A stretch of DNA of 64,000 bases from Shimia_B sp038528385 (GTDB lineage Bacteria > Pseudomonadota > Alphaproteobacteria > Rhodobacterales > Rhodobacteraceae). Positions 8,097-15,946 of this stretch are shown piece after piece. The DNA lies in the NCBI GenBank assembly GCA_038528385.1, contig JBCBET010000006.1:1-64000 (forward strand), in the 5' to 3' direction. The position numbers and the translations under genes were made by a program. Position 1 is the stretch's first letter. Each line of letters begins with the position of its first letter. The notes beneath the pieces were generated by a model, which made no database searches, was not told the origin of the DNA, and saw nothing but the letters and a program-made list of their open reading frames with translations.

Positions 8097-8872
8097 ACCT
8101 GCCGCTCGACCATCATCTGCTTAATCGCGCCGATCGCCTTGGCGGGATTGAGTCCCTTCGGACAGGTCTTCGCGCAATTCATGATCGTATGGCAGCGGTA
8201 GAGCTTGAACGGATCCTCGAGCTCGTCGAGCCTCTCACCCGTCGCCTCGTCGCGGCTGTCGATGATCCAGCGATAGGCATGCAGCAGCGCCGCCGGCCCG
8301 AGATACTTGTCGCCATTCCACCAGTAAGACGGGCAGGACGTCGAGCAGGATGCGCACATCACGCATTCATAGAGCCCGTCGAGCTTCTTGCGGTCCTCGA
8401 TGGACTGCTTCCACTCCTTGGCGGGGCGGTTCGTCTTCGTCTCGAGCCAGGGCATGATGGAGGCATGCTGGGCGTAGAAATGCGTGAGGTCCGGGATCAA
8501 GTCCTTCACCACCGGCATGTGCGGCAGCGGGTAGATCTTCACGACGCCCTTCACCTCGTCATGGCCATAGATGCAGGCCAGCGTATTGATCCCGCCGATA
8601 TTCATCGCACACGATCCGCAGATCCCCTCCCGGCAGGAGCGGCGGAAGGTGAGCGTGGGGTCGATCTCGTTTTTGATCTTGATGAGCACGTCGAGCATCA
8701 TCGGCCCGCAGGTATCCATGTCGACGAAGTAGGTGTCGACGCGCGGGTTCTCACCGTCGTCGGGGCTCCAGCGATAGATCTGGAATTCGCGCACATTCGT
8801 GGCGCCGTCGGGCTTGGGCCAGGTCTTGCCCGTCGTGATGCGGGAATTTTTCGGAAGCGTGAGTTGAACCAT
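8093..8872 (-). CDS. sdhB: succinate dehydrogenase iron-sulfur subunit
   Basis: SdhB carries electrons from the flavoprotein to the membrane quinone site of complex II. The 259-residue form starting at 8872 (MVQLTLPKNSR) matches the usual family length; an upstream in-frame ATG at 8944 adds 24 residues without homology, while GAGG stands a few bases before 8872. The [2Fe-2S] ligands are in CREGICGSCAMNIGG with a later Cys in TLAC; the [4Fe-4S]/[3Fe-4S] ligands are in CVMCASCSTSCPSYWW and CHTIMNCAKTCPKG. Two TGTGATCACA-type palindromes lie about 115-145 bp upstream, so sdhB and the gene after it seem to have their own promoter, separated from sdhA by a dead gene. Confidence 0.95.
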   Translation of the reverse strand: MVQLTLPKNSRITTGKTWPKPDGATNVREFQIYRWSPDDGENPRVDTYFVDMDTCGPMMLDVLIKIKNEIDPTLTFRRSCREGICGSCAMNIGGINTLACIYGHDEVKGVVKIYPLPHMPVVKDLIPDLTHFYAQHASIMPWLETKTNRPAKEWKQSIEDRKKLDGLYECVMCASCSTSCPSYWWNGDKYLGPAALLHAYRWIIDSRDEATGERLDELEDPFKLYRCHTIMNCAKTCPKGLNPAKAIGAIKQMMVERQV

Positions 8873-8986
8873 ACCGGCCTCGTCGATTGCGATCCGCTCA
8901 GACTTAGTATGAAGGGCGCTGATTTCGAACCGTTTTCCGGCCATCCCGGACCAAAAGCCGCGGCTTTCTCTCAGCGCTCAGGTATT

Positions 8987-9017
8987 CGTGATCACGGCCT
9001 AAGGAGGTGTGATCACA
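8987..9017. promoter_or_regulatory. tandem palindromes upstream of sdhB
   Basis: Two 10-bp palindromes, CGTGATCACG (8987-8996) and TGTGATCACA (9008-9017), have centres exactly 21 bp apart, about two helical turns. The same arrangement occurs upstream of sdhC and sucC. A dimeric regulator binding cooperatively on one DNA face is the simplest reading. The second palindrome abuts the stop codon of the decayed pyruvyl-transferase-like gene. Confidence 0.65.
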
Positions 9018-9819
9018 CTAGGTTTCTTCGACGGGTCCCGTCCCACCCAGGTAGAGATCGACCTCGTCTTGCGTCCCGTGTTGGAAGTAAGCCGCGGGCG
9101 CCTCGAACGGGATCGGCCGCACCCGCCCCGAACCGAACGTCAGGGTATCAAAGCGGGGCTCGGACGCAAAGGCCTGTACGGACCGGCGGATATAACTGTG
9201 CGTGAGGAACCCGGAATTCGCGAGCCAAACGAGGGGCCGCCAAGGCGCACAGACGAATTTCCACTCAGGCGAAAGATCCTCGTCGCGGGCACGGAAGAAG
9301 AAGGCCTCTTTCTCGGTCGCACGACGCGCGCGCGGCCTCAGGCAAAAGGCCATGTCGTGGCAGAACGGCGCGTCCGGCGCGCCGGACATGCCCTCACCGT
9401 GGTCCCTCCGCCAAAGCTCCCTACGCGCCGGGTCGAAGTCAGGAACGAGGGAGAGGGAAGGAGGGCATCACGAGAAGGCGTGAAGACGACCGGGCCGCGA
9501 AGACCATCTCTCCGGCGCGCTAGTACAATGGCCGGAACGCGCCGTTGCCGGTGGTGATGGCCCGCCGCGCCGCCAAGTGCCTGCGCATGAAATTCGACAT
9601 GCGCCGCTTCAGGGTGTTGGAGCGGCGGAAACGGCGGATCGGTACCGAGTTGACTTGAATTCCGAGGTCCCGCAGGAATTCCGGCTAGCCCGCAAAAACG
9701 AGCGCGTCGCCCCATTTGCCGGAGTTCACGATCTCGACCACGAGCCCTCCGTAGGGGTGCGCGCGAACGGCATCGGCAAGGTCATTGAAACATGCTTCGT
9801 CACGCAGCGACGTAGACAC
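9018..9819 (-). pseudogene. polysaccharide pyruvyl transferase-like gene, inactivated
   Basis: Reading the minus strand from a GTG at 9819 gives LRDEACFNDLADAVR, then VVEIVNSGKWGDALVFAG, the conserved N-x-G-x-W-G-D start of polysaccharide pyruvyl transferase (PS_pyruv_trans) proteins. An in-frame TAG (9687-9685) interrupts the gene, followed by PEFLRDLGI and TTGNGAFRPLY, a second TAG (9522-9520), then RAGEMVFAARSSSRLLVMPS. A one-base shift near 9440 restores the frame to FDPARRELWRRDHG and FCHDMAFCL, and the rest is open to the stop at 9018. Both amber codons are one C-to-T step from CAG. The full length would be about 267 residues. The gene lies between sdhA-linked genes and sdhB and has no visible partner. 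Confidence 0.7.
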
Positions 9820-9879
9820 TCATTTTCTTGCACTGGCTTGGGCCCGGGGGCGGCGGAACGCGCCGCCAGCGTCGCTGCG

Positions 9880-10200
9880 CTATCCCCCGGCGATCGCTTT
9901 TGCAAGGCAGCCCTGCACCTCGGGCTTTTCGAGGAGTTGGTTCAGGAGCTCGGTGTTCGGCATCTCTTCCGACGTCTGGCTCAGGACGCGCAGGTCCCGC
10001 CGCCCCGCTTCTGAGGCGACGCAGCCCACCAGAATGGGCGCCATGTCCCGGAAGGCGTCACCGCCTTCTTTCACGAGCGAGGCCTCGATCACGGGCAGGA
10101 TCGCGTCATATGCGGCGCGCTGATCTGCGTTGAGCTGCTGCTGCTGCGCGGCGAGCGGAGTGCCCGCCAGCAAAAGGCCCGCTATCAGAAGCCGGGGCAT
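9880..10200 (-). CDS. small periplasmic protein in the sdh cluster
   Basis: The 106-residue product has a cleavable signal peptide (MPRLLIAGLLLAGTPLAAQ) and a short, mostly helical mature domain with two Cys (in LVGCVAS and VQGCLAK) that could form a disulfide. The family is not recognised. Its start overlaps the end of the upstream lipoprotein gene by 16 bp, so the pair is probably translated together, downstream of sdhA. A role in complex II assembly or in the envelope is possible but unsupported beyond position. Confidence 0.65.
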   Translation of the reverse strand: MPRLLIAGLLLAGTPLAAQQQQLNADQRAAYDAILPVIEASLVKEGGDAFRDMAPILVGCVASEAGRRDLRVLSQTSEEMPNTELLNQLLEKPEVQGCLAKAIAGG

Positions 10201-10607
10201 ATGAGCGTGCCCCGCTGCATGGGGCCGAGGCCGTCCACACAGCCGACGGTCTGCGCCGGCGCGGGACGCACGGGCAGTGCACCCACGCGCGCCGTGCCGG
10301 TGGCGGGCAGCTGGCCGGGTGCGGGGGGCGCGCCGGTGACCCGAGTGATGCAGCCCGCGAGCGAATTGTTGATCTCCGCTTCGATGATCCCGCTGCCAAC
10401 AGCGCTCCCGAGAAGGTCGCCCAGGAAGCTGCCAGAACTCCGCTGGGACTGCATGGCGCGCTCCCGCTGGTTCTCATCGGCCTCGGCGAGGACTTCGCAA
10501 TCCGACACGGTATCCGCTTCGGGATAGGCTTGCAGCGGGTCGGTCGCGCAGGCGGTGAGGGTCAGAGTGCCGATGAGCATCGGGACAACCAGCTTCGTCT
10601 TGATCAA
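10185..10607 (-). CDS. lipoprotein directly downstream of sdhA, TTG start
   Basis: I chose the TTG at 10607 because it overlaps the sdhA stop in a TTGA junction and gives a proper lipoprotein signal, MIKTKLVVPMLIGTLTLTAC with Lys residues before the hydrophobic core and Cys20 as lipidation site; the internal ATG at 10580 would leave a signal without a charged N-terminus. The mature 120 residues include a Cys-containing SDCEVLAEADENQRERAM helix, a glycine-rich FLGDLLGSAVGSG segment, a proline-rich linker and a C-terminal Cys pair (VGCVDG, LICPGF). Function unknown. Coupling to sdhA and to the next periplasmic protein suggests a respiratory or envelope role. Confidence 0.7.
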   Translation of the reverse strand: MIKTKLVVPMLIGTLTLTACATDPLQAYPEADTVSDCEVLAEADENQRERAMQSQRSSGSFLGDLLGSAVGSGIIEAEINNSLAGCITRVTGAPPAPGQLPATGTARVGALPVRPAPAQTVGCVDGLGPMQRGTLICPGF

Positions 10608-12409
10608 TATACTCGGGCCTTTGGTGCAATCTTCTTCAGGTCGATGCCACCATCGTTGTGCGAAGTCAGCGGCTGCGTCACCACTCCGCGGTAGCCCATC
10701 GTCGCCTCGTTGCCCTTGAACCACACCAGGGAATGCTTGCGCCAGTTTTCGTCGTCGCGATCCGGATAGTCCTCGTGCGCGTGGGCGCCGCGGCTTTCCT
10801 TGCGCGCGGCGGCCGACACCACCGTGGCCACGGCATTCGGCATGAGGTTGGTGAGCTCGAGCGTCTCCATGAGATCGGAATTCCACACGAGAGTCCGGTC
10901 GGTGACGTGCAGATCGTCGAGCTTGGAGGCCACGTTTTCCATCTTCTCGACACCCTCGGAGAGCGTCTTGTCGGTGCGGAAGACGGCGGCGTCCTGCTGC
11001 ATGGTCTTCTGCATTTCGAGGCGCAGCTCGGCCGTGGGCGTATGGCCGTTGGCGTGGCGCAGACCATCGAAGCGCGAGAAGGCCGCCTCCACCGAGCGCT
11101 TGTTCGGCGTGGGGATCGCCGCGTTGCGGTCGAGCGTCTTACCCGCCCGGATCGCCGCCGCGCGACCGAAGACCACGAGGTCGATGAGCGAGTTCGAGCC
11201 CAGCCGGTTGGCCCCGTGCACGGAGGCGCAGCCCGCCTCGCCCACGGCCATCAGGCCCTGCGCGACGTTGTCGGGGTTCGACTTGGTGGGCGCGAGCACT
11301 TCGCCCCAGTAATTCGTTGGGATGCCACCCATGTTGTAATGCACCGTCGGGATGACCGGGATCGGCTCACGCGTGACGTCCACGCCGGCGAAGACCCGCG
11401 CGCTTTCGGAGATGCCCGGCAGACGCTCGGCCAGAGTGTCCGGCGGCAAGTGGTTGAGGTGCAGGTGGATGTGATCGCCATCCTCGCCCACGCCGCGGCC
11501 CTCGCGGATCTCCATCGTCATGCAACGCGAAACCACGTCGCGGGAGGCGAGATCCTTGTAGGTCGGCGCGTAGCGCTCCATGAAGCGCTCGCCCTCGGAG
11601 TTGGTCAGGTAGCCGCCCTCGCCCCGCGCGCCTTCGGTGATGAGGCAGCCGGAGCCGTAGATGCCCGTGGGGTGGAACTGCACGAATTCCATGTCCTGAA
11701 GCGGCAGGCCCGCGCGGGCCGTCATGCCGCCGCCATCGCCCGTGCAGGTATGCGCGGAGGTGGCGGAGAAATAGGCGCGGCCATAGCCGCCAGTGGCGAG
11801 CACCACCATCTTCGCGGCGAAGAGGTGCATCGTGCCGTCGTCGAGCTTCCAACACAGCACGCCTTGGCAGACGCCGTCATCGGACATGATGAGGTCGATG
11901 GCGAAATATTCGATGTAGAACTCGGCCTGTTCCTTGAGCGATTGGCCGTAGAGGGTGTGCAGGATCGCGTGACCGGTGCGGTCGGCGGCGGCGCAGGTGC
12001 GCTGCACGGGCGGGCCCTCACCGAACTCGGTCGTGTGGCCGCCGAACGGACGCTGGTAGATCTCGCCCTTTTCAGTACGCGAGAACGGCACGCCGTAATG
12101 CTCGAGCTCGTAGACCGCCTTCGGTGCCTCGCGGGCGAGGTATTCCATGGCGTCCGTGTCGCCCAGCCAGTCCGAGCCCTTTACGGTGTCGTACATGTGC
12201 CACTGCCAGTGGTCCGGCCCCATGTTGGACAGCGAGGCCGCGATCCCGCCCTGCGCCGCCACGGTGTGAGAGCGGGTGGGAAAGACCTTGGAGATGCAGG
12301 CGGTCTTGAACCCCTGCTCAGCCATGCCGAGCGTCGCGCGGAGCCCGGCACCGCCGGCGCCGATCACCACCACGTCGTAGTCATGCGTCTCGTAATCGTA
12401 TGCTGCCAT
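10604..12409 (-). CDS. sdhA: succinate dehydrogenase flavoprotein subunit
   Basis: SdhA oxidises succinate to fumarate with covalently bound FAD on the cytoplasmic face of complex II. The 601-residue protein has the Rossmann GAGGAGLRA near residue 18, the SHTVAAQGGI segment whose His carries FAD, EFVQFHPTGIYGSG, GARGEGGYL, the active-site Arg region around SRDVVSRCM, HYNMGGIPTNYWG, and SVHGANRLGSNSL near residue 395. It is complete and of normal length. Gene order is sdhC-sdhD-sdhA on the minus strand, with sdhD ending 12 bp before it and a lipoprotein gene overlapping its stop. Confidence 0.97.
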   Translation of the reverse strand: MAAYDYETHDYDVVVIGAGGAGLRATLGMAEQGFKTACISKVFPTRSHTVAAQGGIAASLSNMGPDHWQWHMYDTVKGSDWLGDTDAMEYLAREAPKAVYELEHYGVPFSRTEKGEIYQRPFGGHTTEFGEGPPVQRTCAAADRTGHAILHTLYGQSLKEQAEFYIEYFAIDLIMSDDGVCQGVLCWKLDDGTMHLFAAKMVVLATGGYGRAYFSATSAHTCTGDGGGMTARAGLPLQDMEFVQFHPTGIYGSGCLITEGARGEGGYLTNSEGERFMERYAPTYKDLASRDVVSRCMTMEIREGRGVGEDGDHIHLHLNHLPPDTLAERLPGISESARVFAGVDVTREPIPVIPTVHYNMGGIPTNYWGEVLAPTKSNPDNVAQGLMAVGEAGCASVHGANRLGSNSLIDLVVFGRAAAIRAGKTLDRNAAIPTPNKRSVEAAFSRFDGLRHANGHTPTAELRLEMQKTMQQDAAVFRTDKTLSEGVEKMENVASKLDDLHVTDRTLVWNSDLMETLELTNLMPNAVATVVSAAARKESRGAHAHEDYPDRDDENWRKHSLVWFKGNEATMGYRGVVTQPLTSHNDGGIDLKKIAPKARVY

Positions 12410-12421
12410 TTGGGTATCTCC

Positions 12422-12796
12422 TCAGAGTGCCATGCGCGCGATGGCGAATAGGCCGATGCCGATCAGAAGGTACGACGCCCAGGTGAGCCCCACGATGGTG
12501 AGCTGGCCCGCGATGCCGTGGACATAGTCTTCTGCGGCCTCGATGGCCTCGTTCATGAAGTGTCGGACCAGGACGATGAGCGACACCGCCAGGATGATCG
12601 CCACGAGAGGCGACCCGAAATAGGCGAGCACCTCTTCGTGGGTGCCCTGGAACCCGAGAGCGAAGGTGATCATGAAGACGGGCGCCACGATCACCACGGC
12701 CATGGAGCTGATCATCATCTCCCAGTGGTGGCGTGTGCCGTTTCGGCTGGCGCCGAGGCCCGTGGCCCGCTTGCGGTCGGTCAAATAACGCTGCAT
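12422..12796 (-). CDS. sdhD: succinate dehydrogenase membrane anchor subunit
   Basis: The 124-residue protein starts MQRYLTDRKRATGLGASRNG and contains HHWEMM, followed by three transmembrane helices at about 29-48, 64-82 and 98-121. It forms, with SdhC, the membrane anchor holding haem b and the ubiquinone site. It starts 11 bp after the sdhC stop and sits 12 bp before sdhA, so the order CDA is one operon. The open frame reaches further upstream, but that part lies inside sdhC in another frame and is not protein-like. Confidence 0.92.
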   Translation of the reverse strand: MQRYLTDRKRATGLGASRNGTRHHWEMMISSMAVVIVAPVFMITFALGFQGTHEEVLAYFGSPLVAIILAVSLIVLVRHFMNEAIEAAEDYVHGIAGQLTIVGLTWASYLLIGIGLFAIARMAL

Positions 12797-12807
12797 CGCT
12801 CGCCTCC

Positions 12808-13200
12808 TCAGAATGCCACAAAGGCGCCGAAGGTCAGCGCCGTAACGATGGTCGGCAGGATGAACATGCCGATGGCCATGGTCTCCGCGTGTTCGACCTT
12901 CCAGCCGTAGCCGAAATCCCAGATCACGTGCCGTAGACGGCCCAGCAGATGATAGGTTAGCGCCCAGACCGCCCCGAGCAGGACGAGATCGCCAAACCAG
13001 CTCTGCAACAGCCCGTTCACCGCTGCGAAGGCCGCCTCCGAGGACGCCGCCGCCACCAGCCACGCCACGATCAGGACCGACAGGACGAGCAGCGCGATGC
13101 CCGTAATCCGCACCATGATCGACGACATCGACGTCAGTTGCGGCTTGTAGATCATGATGTGAGGCGAAAGCGGGCGGTTACCACGATTTACGTCGGCCAT
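12808..13200 (-). CDS. sdhC: succinate dehydrogenase cytochrome b556 subunit
   Basis: The 130-residue anchor subunit carries the SdhC signature RPLSPHIMIYKPQLTSMSSI at about 8-27 and the haem-ligand region LTYHLLGRLRHVIWDFGYGW, with three transmembrane helices (about 30-52, 64-84 and 107-127). The start at 13200 is supported by a strong AAGGAG about 9 bases upstream; the extra 22 codons to 13266 have no family character. It is the first gene of the sdh operon. The tandem TGTGATCAC palindromes at 13316-13346 are about 115-145 bp upstream, the same distance as at sdhB. Confidence 0.93.
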   Translation of the reverse strand: MADVNRGNRPLSPHIMIYKPQLTSMSSIMVRITGIALLVLSVLIVAWLVAAASSEAAFAAVNGLLQSWFGDLVLLGAVWALTYHLLGRLRHVIWDFGYGWKVEHAETMAIGMFILPTIVTALTFGAFVAF

Positions 13201-13315
13201 CTGCGCTGGCTCCTTGTTGCGGTCATGCCGTAGGTAACCCGCGGGACGCAGGCGGTCACGTCCCATGATGCGGATTTTTCGCGATGATTCAGCGCACGCC
13301 GCCCTTATCCAAGCT

Positions 13316-13346
13316 TGTGATCACTGCGCTCAAGGCTGTGATCACG
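13316..13346. promoter_or_regulatory. tandem palindromes upstream of sdhC
   Basis: TGTGATCACT (13316-13325) and TGTGATCACG (13337-13346) have centres 21 bp apart and lie between sdhC and the DoxX terminator. The core TGTGATCAC recurs at sdhB and sucC with the same near-two-turn spacing, so this is the likely operator of the sdh operon. In Rhodobacter sphaeroides the GntR-family activator AkgR is known to activate several TCA genes; whether it binds this motif I cannot verify from sequence. Confidence 0.7.
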
Positions 13347-13352
13347 AATAAA

Positions 13353-13376
13353 CCCCCGCCGATCACTCGGCGGGGG
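13353..13376 (-). terminator. intrinsic terminator after the DoxX gene
   Basis: CCCCCGCCGA, a TCAC loop and TCGGCGGGGG form a perfect 10-bp GC-rich stem. On the minus strand it is followed by a T-rich TTTATTC. It lies 17 bp after the DoxX gene stop and just before the sdh operator, so it insulates sdhC from read-through. Confidence 0.8.
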
Positions 13377-13393
13377 CATTCCATGTCATGAGG

Positions 13394-13840
13394 TCAGGTG
13401 CGGTTGCCGCGCAGCATGAAGAAGAGACCACCGGCAAGCAGCATCAGGTGGAACTGCATCCCCTGCCACGGGCCCCAGTAGACGATGAAGATGACGGACG
13501 CGACGATGAAGGTGATCGCGAAACCGCTCAGCCGCGTGACCACGTCACCAAAGAGCCGGATCAGGCTGTTCGACGGATTGAACGAGCGCACCGCGCCGCC
13601 CACGATCAGGCCCGCCGCGGCGAGAACCTCGCCCATGGCCGCTACGAACCACATCCAGACGGGGAAGCCGTAGGCGTCCGCACCGCCAGCGAGGTCGATG
13701 AGCTTGAGATAGCCCTGGTTGTAGATGATCAGCGCCAGCGGCACTCGGATGAACCAGTGCGCGGCAGGCCAATTGACCTGCGGGACATAGCCCTTCTCCA
13801 CCAGCGAACTGGGGAGAATGTTGGTCGTGAAAGTACTCAT
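13394..13840 (-). CDS. DoxX family membrane protein
   Basis: The 148-residue protein has a soluble N-terminus ending WPAAHWFIRVPLALIIYNQG and four hydrophobic helices (about 28-44, 62-84, 98-118 and 123-142), typical of the DoxX/SURF4-like family. Some members are terminal-oxidase accessory subunits; others have no known role. It is a single-gene unit closed by the intrinsic terminator at 13353-13376. The ATG at 13840 follows a GGAGGG-like site (AAGGAGGGC on the minus strand). Confidence 0.8.
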   Translation of the reverse strand: MSTFTTNILPSSLVEKGYVPQVNWPAAHWFIRVPLALIIYNQGYLKLIDLAGGADAYGFPVWMWFVAAMGEVLAAAGLIVGGAVRSFNPSNSLIRLFGDVVTRLSGFAITFIVASVIFIVYWGPWQGMQFHLMLLAGGLFFMLRGNRT

Positions 13841-13993
13841 TTTTATGCCCTCCTTCTTGGGGGGTAAGAAGTCAGCGTGGGTGCGAACCGTTCGAAGATG
13901 TGGGTACTACGCCCGAGCCCCCCGTTTCGATGCGCGACATTCTGTCCAGCTCGCGGCAGCGTGATGGCCCAAGGCTCCGGCGGTCCCGCCCGG

Positions 13994-14656
13994 CTACGGC
14001 GATAAGGCACCTACCGCCTGGACCACTTCGCGCAAGAGCTTGCGGCGCATCTGCCGGGGGTAATCCTCGTATCCTTCGGCCGTCACCACGAAGGCGCCCG
14101 GCCCCGTGATGACGTTCTCGTAGAAGTACCCGGTGAGATCTCCGGCGGTTGCGTCCTCGATGACGAGCGCATTCACGGTGATGCCGCGGGCGGCCATCTC
14201 GGGCTGCGTCGCGCGCGGCGTCTCACCCTCGTTCGAGACCCCGTCACCGGAGATGTCGATCACCCGGCGCTCGCAGGCCGCCGCATCGTCGAACAAGCTG
14301 GCGGAGACGCGCAAGGCCTCTCCGATGGCCGTGGAGAAGTTGCGCCACACGCGGACATCGCCCGCGACCTCGCCGCGAAACGCCTCCAGCGCCTCGAAGC
14401 TCGTCACCTGCGTCCAGGGCACGGTGAGCCGCTGCCGCGAGGCTCCGGTCCACTGGACCACCGCGAGGGTCGCGGAGGCCGCGACGAGCGCCTCGCTCAC
14501 CTGATCATCGCCCAGCGCGTGGGCCAGCCCCTCCATTTGCGTCGCGTATTCGGCGTGATCGACCGAGCCGGACACATCCACGGCGAAGAGGAGCGCGAGG
14601 TCGCAGGCGGCCACGCGCACCGGCAAAAGGACACACAGAACGATCAGGAGCCGCAT
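13994..14656 (-). CDS. DUF1194 exported VWA-domain protein
   Basis: The 220-residue protein has a short signal peptide (about residues 1-18) and a von Willebrand A domain beginning LALLFAVDVSGSVD, whose DxSxS is the first part of a metal-ion-dependent adhesion site; the Thr and Asp positions could be supplied by NFSTAIGEAL and VIDISGDGVSN. This is the DUF1194 family, common in Rhodobacterales, of unknown ligand and periplasmic location. It is alone, with mch ending close downstream in the sense that both genes are on the minus strand with 46 bp between. Confidence 0.85.
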   Translation of the reverse strand: MRLLIVLCVLLPVRVAACDLALLFAVDVSGSVDHAEYATQMEGLAHALGDDQVSEALVAASATLAVVQWTGASRQRLTVPWTQVTSFEALEAFRGEVAGDVRVWRNFSTAIGEALRVSASLFDDAAACERRVIDISGDGVSNEGETPRATQPEMAARGITVNALVIEDATAGDLTGYFYENVITGPGAFVVTAEGYEDYPRQMRRKLLREVVQAVGALSP

Positions 14657-14702
14657 GGCGCCACGCTACCAGCGCCACCGGCAAACGCATCTCACAAACG
14701 TG

Positions 14703-15728
14703 CTAAATCGGGACGAGCGCCCAGTAGTCGAGATCGAGGAGGACCTCCGGAAGGTACTTGCCGTCCTCTCCGCGCAGCGCACCGGCGCGGCCGGTGGTGG
14801 CCACCAGCCGCAGGCGCAGCGCACCCACCCCGGGCGCCGCCATCTCCGCACGGTCGAGCACTTCGGACCAGGCCCTGATCGTCATCCCCGCGGTGCAGGG
14901 ATTGGCATGGGCCCCGCCATTGATCGCCACGATCATCTGCGCATTGGCGAGCCCGTTGAAACTCAGCGCGCGCGCCATGGACATCACGTGCCCGCCATAG
15001 ATGAGCCGCGTGCCATCGGGGCGCGCGGTGGCATCGAAATGCACCTTGGCGGTGTTCTGCCAGAGGCGGGTGGCCATCATGTGCTCGGCCTCCTCGATGG
15101 TCACGCCGTCCACGTGGTCGATCGCCTCGCCCACCGCGTAATCGCCCCATCGGTGCGGCTCGCCCGCAAGCGCGAAATCGTACCCCGCAAAGCTCAACCC
15201 CTTCGGCAGGGCGATCTCCCCGGGCGCCACCGCGTCCGCCAGCGCGGGCACGACGGTCTCGGGCGCCGGCGCCGCGGCGTCGCGCTTTTTCACCATCACC
15301 CAGCGCACGTAGCTCATGACCTCCCGGCCGCTCTGATCGCGGCCCCGCGTGCGCACCCACACGACGCCGGTCTTGCCGCTGGAATTCTCCTTGAGCCCGA
15401 TGACCTCGCTTTCGGCATGGAGCGTGTCGCCCTCATAGACCGGCCGCAGGAAACGGCCCTCCGCGTAGCCCAGATTGGCCACCGCGTTGAGCGAGACATC
15501 CGGCACGGTCTTGCCGAAGACGATGTGGAAGGCCGCGAGGTCTTCGAGCGGCGACGCCCTGAGGCCGCAGCTTTCGGCGAAGGGATCGGAGGAATAGAGC
15601 GCGTGCCGGGCAGGGTAGAGCGCGTGGTAGAGCGCGCGCTCCCCGCCGGAAATCGTGCGCGGCACGCCGTGCCGGAGCACCTGCCCCACCCGGTAATCCT
15701 CGAAAAAGCGGCCCGCGGTCGTTTTCAT
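14703..15728 (-). CDS. mch: mesaconyl-C1-CoA hydratase (MaoC family)
   Basis: This 341-residue double hot-dog protein matches the ethylmalonyl-CoA pathway hydratase that converts mesaconyl-C1-CoA to beta-methylmalyl-CoA. Features are the N-terminus MKTTAGRFFEDYRVGQ, the GERALYHALYPARHALY segment, RFLRPVYEGDTLHAESEV and a second hot-dog half with DHVDGVTIEEAEHMMATRLW and GLANAQMIVAINGGAH. The start at 15728 overlaps the DUF1737 stop by 4 bp and removes a 43-codon extension lacking homology. It is the last gene of the mcl2-nnrU-DUF1737-mch operon, which gives both hydratase and malyl-CoA thioesterase steps. Confidence 0.9.
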   Translation of the reverse strand: MKTTAGRFFEDYRVGQVLRHGVPRTISGGERALYHALYPARHALYSSDPFAESCGLRASPLEDLAAFHIVFGKTVPDVSLNAVANLGYAEGRFLRPVYEGDTLHAESEVIGLKENSSGKTGVVWVRTRGRDQSGREVMSYVRWVMVKKRDAAAPAPETVVPALADAVAPGEIALPKGLSFAGYDFALAGEPHRWGDYAVGEAIDHVDGVTIEEAEHMMATRLWQNTAKVHFDATARPDGTRLIYGGHVMSMARALSFNGLANAQMIVAINGGAHANPCTAGMTIRAWSEVLDRAEMAAPGVGALRLRLVATTGRAGALRGEDGKYLPEVLLDLDYWALVPI

Positions 15729-15946
15729 CCCGAAACGCGCCCCTGGCCCGTGGCGGGGTCGTCGCCCACGGCGATATCCCTGATGACCGCCTGCCCGCAG
15801 CGCATGACGCCCGCGGTGGCATCGTGGGCGTAGGTCGGATGCCCGTAGAGCTCCCATCCCTCTGCCAAGGCGTCGGTGACCTTCTGGCAGAAGGCGGAGG
15901 TGTCGTCGCCGGTGAGGAACCGGTAGGCGCGCGTCGTCTTATCCAA
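15725..15946 (-). CDS. DUF1737 protein, probable TTG start
   Basis: The 73-residue product begins (TTG)DKTTRAYRFLTGDD and continues FCQKVTDALAEGWELYGHPTY and RCGQAVIRDI, the standard DUF1737 fold seen as a small domain near dehydrogenases. The TTG at 15946 overlaps the stop of the NnrU gene and has GGGAG upstream at good spacing; an ATG at 15991 would put 15 unrelated residues in front. It overlaps mch by 4 bp. Function unknown, but its fixed place between NnrU and mch suggests it supports the pathway. Confidence 0.7.
   Translation of the reverse strand: MDKTTRAYRFLTGDDTSAFCQKVTDALAEGWELYGHPTYAHDATAGVMRCGQAVIRDIAVGDDPATGQGRVSG

Noticed and set aside
9520..9687. In-frame TAG codons read as pyrrolysine or suppressed stops
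   Set aside because: A frameshift in the same gene and lack of any pyrrolysine machinery in the window make simple decay more likely.
10658..12451. 597-residue plus-strand frame
   Set aside because: Antisense to sdhA; Arg/His-rich translation without domain signs.
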